Source: Streptomyces sp. MUM 2J (GTDB taxonomy: Bacteria > Actinomycetota > Actinomycetes > Streptomycetales > Streptomycetaceae). Taken from it: a stretch of DNA of 51,228 nt. The translations under genes and the position numbers were made by a program. How positions within the stretch are numbered: the first letter of the stretch is position 1; every line of letters starts with the position of its first letter. Below the pieces are notes generated by a model. That model was not told the origin of the DNA. It worked only from the letters and a program-made list of their open reading frames with translations, and made no database searches. The stretch covers positions 1-51,228 of the forward strand of contig NZ_JADWYM010000047.1 of assembly GCF_022414535.1 (NCBI RefSeq). Direction: 5' to 3'. Positions 45,438 to 51,228 of this stretch are shown piece by piece.

Positions 45438-45956
45438 CTGGTCGAGCAGGGCGGTGCCGGCGGTGTTGTCGTGGGCGGATGCGGCCAGCACCACGACGCC
45501 GACGATCAGCCCCAGCACGTCCACGGCCAGTCCCCGCTTGCGGCCCGACACCTTCTTGTTGGCGTCCAGCCCCGTCGTGGTCTTCGGGACACCCGCGGCC
45601 GCGCGCACGGACTGGGTATCGAGGATCACGAGGGACGGGTCCTCTAATCGGCGGGCCTTCTCCCGTGCCTGGCAGCGCAGAAGTTCCTGGATCCGCTGGT
45701 CAAGGCCGTCCTGGCGCCACAGTGTGAAGTAGTAGAACACCGCCGACCAGGCCGGCAGGTCGTGGGGCAGGTAGCGCCACTGGCAGCCCGTCCGGTTCTG
45801 GTAGAAGATCGCGTTCACGACCTCCCGCAGATCACAGGACCCGGGATCTCCGGTCGCCGACCGGGCCACCCGGTCCTGCTTCCAGGTCGTGATCATCGGC
45901 TCGATCAACGCCCACTGCGCGTCCGATAAGTCGCTGGGGTATGACTCTCGCTCCAT
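45438..45956 (-). pseudogene. N-terminal part of the split IS5-type transposase
   Basis: From ATG 45956 the frame reads YPSDLSDAQWALIEPMI, then YQNRTGCQWRYLPHDLPAWS and PSLVILDTQSVRAAAGVPKT (first Asp) and ends HDNTAGTALLDQ at the junction with the IS21-type element. The remaining part of the same protein begins with NQAAERC at the other end of that element. The target duplication CTGGT lies at the break. Confidence 0.88.
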
Positions 45957-46057
45957 GCCTGCATCTCGGCATGGACATGTCCGGCAAGTGATCGACCTCG
46001 CGATCAGTACCACGATCGAGCGATCACGAACCGAGAAAGATCGGACTTAACGTCCAC

Positions 46058-47580
46058 TCAGGGCTTGTGGGTGAAGAGCTTGTTGAGGTTGTGAACCGTG
46101 CCGAGGAACTTGATCTCGGCCTCTACCGCATTGCGGCTCCGGTAGTTCAGGTAGCGGCCGAAGCGTTGGAAGAGCTGGGCGAATCCTGGCTCGACCAGGG
46201 CACTGCGCCGTCGGTACTGCTCCTTCCCGGCGGGGGTGGCGAGGCGGGCCGCCATGGCCTGCTGGCCGGCAGGGGCCTCCTGGCGCTTCGCCGGGAATCC
46301 GGCCTGGTGGGCGTCGCTGGTCACCGAGACCAGCAGTGGAAGATCGGCGAGTGTCTCGAAGGCAGCGGCTGAGGCGTATCCGTTGTCGGCGAGGAAGAGC
46401 TGGATCTCTCCGGAGAGATCAGCGTCCCGGTGGTTGTGCTGGATCTTGCTCACCATCGGCACGAGGGCCGTCCTGTCGGACGGGTTGTCGTGGACTTCGA
46501 TGGCCAGGAGGAGCTGACGTCGGGCGCAGGCGATCTGGATGTTGTATCCCTGGAGGTAGCCGCCGTGTTTGCCGTGGATCAGTCGGGAATCGGGGTCGCT
46601 CAGGCAGGCTCGTGAGTCTGGTGAGAGGACGGGTTGCGGTGTGCGGGCCCGCTCGAGCCAGGCCCTCGCTCTCTCGACTCGGGTGCGCTGCCGGACGAGG
46701 ACGGTCTTGCGTTCCAGCGGCACCGGCGGCCGTCCGTTGGCGCCCCGGCGACCAGCCTCCCGGTCGCACCGGGCCCGCTGTTCATACTTCTTGAGTTTCT
46801 CCTGGTGAGCGGCAGTTTCAGCGGCCAGGCGCTTCTCCGCGCGAGCGACCATGCGCTTGGCGGCTTCGACTTTTCGCGCACCTCGCTGGGCGGGGGCATG
46901 GATCGTTCGCGGAGTCGGTCCATGGCCAGGTTCGCTCGGGTGAGCCGGTCGCACAGCCGGGACAGACGAGGCCACTGGTCGTCGGCTTCCTCATGGTCGT
47001 CGCCGGCCTGCCCATCGGCCTCGACGCTTCGCGCGTGCGTGAGTGCGTCCTCCAGTACCACACGGATTTCCGTCTCGCACTGGGCGATGGTGTCTTCCAG
47101 GCGCTGAAGCCGCTGGTTGGCGTCGCGTGAGGCGTTCGCCTCCATCGGTGAACCGTCCACTGCCACGGCGGACAGGTCCACCAGGCCGCGTCGACCGCAC
47201 AGCGCCAGCACCTGTACGAACAGCGAGTTCAAGGCGGTGCGGTGGCGTCGTACGAAGCGGGCGACGGTGGAGTGATCCACCTGATGGTTCGCGGTGATGA
47301 CCCGGCAGCCCACGTCGTCCCAGCAGGACTGCTCGATGCGGCGGGAGGAGCGGATGCCCTTGCTGTAGCAGTACAGGAGCAGAGCGACCAGATGGCCCGG
47401 CGGGTAGGACGCTCCGCCCTGTCCGTCACGGCGGTAGCCGGCCTCGAACGCCGACAGGTCGAGCTGCTCGACGACGTCGAGCACTTTCCAGCAGAGGTGA
47501 TCAGGTGGCAGCCATTCCCGCATATCCTGCGGCATCTCAAGATCACATTCGCGGTCACACGACAAGAAGTTCCGCCCCAC
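46058..47580 (-). pseudogene. IS1182-type transposase, frameshifted and cut at its tail
   Basis: From GTG 47580 the frame gives GRNFLSCDRECDLEMPQDMR, FEAGYRRDGQGGASYPPGHL and LVDLSAVAVDGSPMEANASR (first Asp). Near 46890, at a G-rich run, it shifts; the rest continues as ARKVEAAKRMVARAEKRLAA, SDPDSRLIHGKHGGYLQGYN, GEIQLFLADNGYASAAAFET and RSRNAVEAEIKFLGTVHNLN with the catalytic Glu region. The last residues LFTHKP are followed by a TGA created by the inverted repeat of the IS5-type element, so the natural C-terminus was lost. Confidence 0.82.
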
Positions 47581-47839
47581 CAGGCAAGATTCCGCTGCCC
47601 CCACGGACTTCGGAACCGAACAGCGAATCGCTCTTGACCGTCGAGGGCGGGGAGTCGTGCGACAGCCTCTGCACTGCCCAGCCCGTGCACCGAAACACTC
47701 AACACCCGGCCCCGGAAGCCCAGTTGGCTCGAAGAACCGCCATCCCGCCACCCGCCACGACGTGGGCAAGACGACCAAACGCCCCGAGAGCATTACTGAA
47801 CGCAATCGCCTCAAAGCTCGCAAAGGTTAAGTTCCAAGC

Positions 47840-47971
47840 TATAACTCCCGCCGCATCCAGGACCGGCTCGGCTTCCTCAGCCCGATCGAGTTCGAGGAGA
47901 AGCACTACGCCGAGCAGGCGACGGCCGAACCAACGAATCTGAACACCCATCAACCCCTGCTGACCAGCTGA
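47840..47971 (+). pseudogene. C-terminal tail of an IS3-family transposase
   Basis: Forty-three residues: RIQDRLGFLSPIEFEEKHYA to EPTNLNTHQPLLTS, matching the characteristic end of IS3-type OrfB (YN.RR...LGYLSPVEFE). Upstream sequence does not continue the gene. Another IS remnant in the island. Confidence 0.75.
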
Positions 47972-47985
47972 TCAGCACCTCCCGC

Positions 47986-49009
47986 ATGACGGGGGAACCT
48001 CACCCTGGAGACGGGACGCACGTCCTGGACGGCCGTGCTGGATGCGATCCGGCTGGGTCCGGCCGACGATGCCACCGCGGTGACCGCAGCCCAGCTGCGG
48101 GAGGTGGTCACCCGGCTGGTGCACGCCGGGCAGTGGCGGCCGGGCGACGCGGACATCCTCGTCGTCATGGACACCGGCTACGACGTCACCCGCCTCGCCT
48201 ACGTCCTGGCCGACCTGCCCGTCGAGCTGGTCGGCCGGCTCCGCTCGGACCGGGTCATGCTCCGGGACGCCGGCCCGCGCCGCTCGACTCCGCGCGGCGG
48301 GCAGCCCAGCAAGCACGGCGGCGTCCTCACCTTCTCCAAGCCGGCCTCCTGGCACACCCCCGACCAGGCCACGACGTGCGACACCACCCGCTGCGGCACG
48401 GCCGAAGCCCTCGCCTGGGACCGGATGCACCCCCGCCTGCAGGCCCGTGGCCCCTGGCTCGACCACTGCGGTGAACTCCCCTTGATCAACGGCACGTTGA
48501 TCCGGCTGAAGGTCGAGTATCTGCCCGGTGACCGCGACCTGAAGCCGGTGTGGCGGTGGTCCTCGCGCACCGGGATGACCGGCCAGGACGTCGATGTGCG
48601 CTGGCAGGCGTTCCGCCGATTCGATCTTGAACACACCTTCCGGCTGTTCAAACGGACCCTGGGCTGGACCGTCCCCAAGGTCCGCGATCCGCACACGGCC
48701 GACCTGTGGACGTGGCTGATCATCGCCGCCCACACCCAACTCCGCCTCGCCCGGCCGCTCGCCGAGGATTTGCGATTGCCCTGGGAGCGGCCCAGCGAGC
48801 CACGTCGGCTCACCCCGGCCCGGGTCCGCCGGGGGTTCCGGCACCTTCGCGTGAAGACTGCCCGTGCCCAGACCCTCCAAGCCCGGACCCGGCCGCCCAC
48901 CCGGCTCGAAGAGCCGCAGGTCGGCGCCACGCCACGAGCCCGGGCGAAGACCGTGAAACGAATCGAGACCCTCACCGAACACGTGCGCCTGAAACAGCAG
49001 CGAGGTTGA
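47986..49009 (+). pseudogene. 5'-truncated transposase (IS701/ISAs1-like DDE type)
   Basis: The open frame begins in mid-gene (LETGRTSWTAVLDAIRLGPA) just after the IS3 tail and runs intact to 49009. It contains ILVVMDTGYDVTRLAYVLAD (Asp block), PWLDHCGELPLINGTLIRLK and FRRFDLEHTFRLFKRTLGWT with the likely catalytic Glu, then VPKVRDPHTADLWTWLIIAA and TPARVRRGFRHLRVKTA. This is a transposase type frequent in Streptomyces, usually about 450-480 residues; here roughly the first 140 are missing. Confidence 0.75.
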
Positions 49010-49319
49010 TGATCAAGCTCAGAAACTCACAACACTGGACGGTGGCGGGGCGGGTTCAGTGTGACGGCCGGAGCCTGACTCGCAACACGCTTGTCGCCTC
49101 GCACGGCAAGTCAGTCGCTGCCACCGCTCCCCAGGCTGTGTTTCCCGGGGGGCCGGGCGTCCCCGTCAAGAGCAGATAAAGATGATCAGCGCAAGGGGAG
49201 AGGGAAGATCACCATTACTCCCTTCTTGCCTTGATTTAGCGTCTTTTAGATCACGGTAGCTTTACAGGTACATCACAGCTGTGTGATGCCTTGTCATGGT
49301 GTGAAGAAACGGGAGAACC
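49010..49319. promoter_or_regulatory. upstream region of the DNRLRE protein gene
   Basis: No gene is seen. The part 49180-49300 is AT-richer than its surroundings and probably carries the promoter. The short palindrome CACAGCTGTG lies at 49274-49283. The ribosome site GGGAGAA precedes ATG 49320. Confidence 0.45.
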
Positions 49320-51177
49320 ATGATGGTTCGTAAGCCTGCGTCTGGTAGACGCAGACGTCCCTGGTCTGGGAGAAGTACTCGCTGGATAGCGGGAACCGTG
49401 TCCCTGGCCTTGACCGTCACGCTGCTTGACGGCGTGTACGCCGCGGCTGCCTCCGCGCCGCACAACTCCAAAGCTCCGAAGAAGGCTGCGGCTACGCAGG
49501 CGGCGGACATCCCGTCCGCGCGGGTCGCGGCCCGACTGTCGGGCAGGCGGGTGGAGGCGCTGTCGGAGCGTACGGAGACCTCCACGACGTGGGTGAACAA
49601 GGACGGCTCGCTCACCACCGAACTCACCGCCGGCCCTGTCCGGTTCAGGGACAAGGCCACGGGCCAGTGGCGCAACGTCGATGTGAATCTGGTCCAGAAC
49701 GCGGACGGGTCCGTCGAGTCGAAGGCACATCCGCGAGGGCTGCGTCTGGCGGGCAGGTCCGGGACGCCGACGAAGTCGATGAAGGCCGCACGCACGGCGA
49801 AGGCCACGGATCTGGTGACGCTGGGTGCGGGTGATCAGCAGATCACCCTGCAGTGGAAGGGTGATCTGCCCAAGCCGACGCTGGACGGCACGCGCGCGGA
49901 TTACGTCAACGCCGTGCCTGGTGCGGACGTGGTCGTCGAGGCCACGCGGACGGGCTTCGAGCAGTACGTGCAGATCAAGCAGCGCCCCGATGCGGGCGGT
50001 TACTCCTACACGCTGCCGCTGAAGGCCAAGGGGCTGAAGGCGAAGCAGTTGTCCGACGGCAGTGTGCTGTTCACGGACAGGAAGAACAAGAAACGGGCGA
50101 TGATGCCCGCGCCGGTGATGTGGGATGCCACCGTCGACAAGCGGTCCGGTGAGCACACCCACAAGGCCAGGGTCGGCCTGAAGGTGGAGCAGAAGGGTTC
50201 CTCCATCGACCTGGTGGTGACCCCGGACGCGAAGTTCCTCGCTGACCCGGAGACCACCTACCCGGTCACCGTGGACCCGTCGACCTCTTCGCTGTCGAAC
50301 GTCTTCGACACCTACGTGCAGCAGGGCGAGACGGTCGACTGGTCTGCTGACACGGAGCTGGACCTGGGCAACCCGGGGACGAAGAACGCCGACGGCACGC
50401 CCCGTACGGCCCGGTCGTTCATCACCTGGAACACCGCCCCGTTCTCCGATGCACTCGTGTCCAAGGCCACGCTGAACCTGTGGAACTTCCACTCGGCCAA
50501 CACCGACTGCAAGGCGTATCCGTGGGAGGTGTGGGACACCGGAAAGCCCACGACTTCTTCCCGGTGGACCTCTCAGCCAGCATGGAACCAGAAGTTTGCC
50601 ACGTCGGCGCAGACCACCGGCAATCCGGGCTGTTCGACGCAGCCGGACGGCTGGATCACCGCCGACGTCACCAACCTGGCGCAGACCTGGTCGTCGGCGA
50701 AGAACAGCACGTCGAACATGGGGCTGCGGGCATCGGACGAGTCGGTGGTGGCACAGTGGAAGCGGGTGAACTCCGCGAACGCGGCGTCCAACCCGCCGAA
50801 GCTGGTCGTCACCTACAATTACCGGCCGCGCACGGGCACGGACCAGCAGGCCGGTCCGCCGTTCTTCAAGGCCTCGAGCGGCACTTGGTACGTCAACACG
50901 CTGACACCGACGCTGCGGGACACCTTCGCCGACCCGAACAACGACAAGGTACAGGGCTTCTTCCAGATCGCGGACAACGCCACTGGTACTCAGGTCGGTG
51001 AGGTGCCACCCAGACCAACGGCACTGCCGAGAGGAACATCGTCTACGGCGTCCCGCTCACCGGCGGCTCCGCCCCCGAGGAGCTTGGGACGACGGCCCTC
51101 GCCTCCTGGGGGCAGAGCGACGCGCCCGCCGACGGCACCGCCGTCTTCCCGCCCGACCAGGTGAAGTTGCCCCGGTG
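49320..51177 (+). pseudogene. secreted DNRLRE-domain protein, N-terminal part of an Rhs/polymorphic-toxin-like gene
   Basis: The start MMVRKPASGRRRRPWSGRST and the hydrophobic stretch WIAGTVSLALTVTLLDGVYA form a signal peptide. Residues about 60-320 are a beta-rich region with WVNKDGSLTTELTAGPVRFR; about 325-500 is a DNRLRE domain (DTYVQQGETVDWSADTELDL, SFITWNTAPFSDALVSKATL). Such N-termini head the very large secreted Rhs/YD-repeat proteins of Streptomyces. The frame shifts by one base near 51005 (correct sequence continues as TNGTAERNIVYGVPLTG), and around 51178 the DNA changes to what looks like an IS end. Thus the gene seems frameshifted and then interrupted. Confidence 0.7.
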
Positions 51178-51228
51178 TGATGGACAACCTTCCACTTTGG
51201 GATACTGGGTCCCGCAAGGAGGAGTTCA
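51178..51228 (+). mobile_element. possible left end of an IS3-type element at the window edge
   Basis: The last 51 bases (TGATGGACAACCTTCCACTT onwards) no longer fit the DNRLRE gene and finish with AAGGAGGAGTTCA, a strong ribosome site with the start codon just outside the window. This resembles the leader of IS3-type orfA genes in Streptomyces. Only the edge is visible. Confidence 0.4.

Larger units (their letters stand above)
41228..46061. mobile_element. IS5-type insertion sequence, interrupted by an IS21-type element and a MITE
   Basis: The outer ends are a perfect 20-base inverted repeat: CTGAGTGGACGTTAAGTCCG at 41228-41247 and its reverse complement at 46042-46061. Inside are an N-terminal transposase part (45438-45956), a C-terminal part (41634-42188) and an accessory gene (41239-41637), all on the minus strand. 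Removing the IS21-type element with one target copy (3254 bases) and the MITE with one target copy (214 bases) leaves 1366 bases, a normal size. It inserted in the last codons of an IS1182-type transposase: the TGA stop of that frame (46058-46060) is supplied by this repeat. Confidence 0.85.

Overview
The window is GC-rich actinobacterial DNA, almost certainly from a Streptomyces. Codon third positions are strongly G/C, starts are often GTG, genes overlap by ATGA or GTGA, TTA codons are rare, and the insertion sequences are of types common in Streptomyces. No rRNA, tRNA or CRISPR was seen.

The central part (about 10.3-39.3 kb) is an indolocarbazole (rebeccamycin/staurosporine/K252-type) biosynthetic gene cluster. 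The right arm is a plus-strand set: a RebC/StaC-like flavin monooxygenase (30368-31963), then a tightly overlapping operon of RebO/StaO-like tryptophan oxidase (32005), StaC-like flavoenzyme (33510), StaP/RebP-like P450 (35114) and a stub of trpC (36405). It ends in a terminator facing a large LuxR/LAL regulator (36593-39304, minus). The left arm, mostly on the minus strand, holds the chromopyrrolic acid synthase (RebD/StaD type, 19307-22582), a complete dTDP-L-rhamnose pathway (RmlD, RmlB, RmlA in an overlapping operon and a divergent RmlC), a glycosyltransferase, two intact P450s, a ferredoxin, two intact methyltransferase genes of different families and a BBE-type flavin oxidase. No halogenase, NDP-sugar 2,3-dehydratase or sugar aminotransferase is present, so a non-chlorinated aglycone carrying a rhamnose-type, probably O-methylated and further oxidised sugar is the simplest prediction.

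The left arm contains two paralogous tracts. Tract B (24.0-29.9 kb) reads glycosyltransferase - P450 - MycE-like methyltransferase (ruined) - P450 - small methyltransferase (intact). Tract A (11.9-15.0 kb) reads glycosyltransferase start (ruined) - P450 (ruined) - MycE-like methyltransferase (intact) - small methyltransferase (frameshifted). The copies decayed reciprocally, so together they keep one working methyltransferase of each type. Two TTA codons, one in the LAL regulator and one in the StaC-like gene, suggest bldA control.

The left flank (1-10.2 kb) has an ABC exporter pair, a HAD-like protein, a frameshifted phospholipase-D-like protein, an aminotransferase and several dead insertion sequences. 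The right flank (41-51 kb) is a nest of mobile elements. An IS1182-type transposase is interrupted at its tail by an IS5-type element; that element has been split by an IS21-type element carrying an unrelated passenger gene, and hit again by a 206-bp MITE-like insertion with an 8-bp target duplication. The window ends in a large secreted DNRLRE-domain (Rhs-type) gene that appears frameshifted and then interrupted by the start of another IS.
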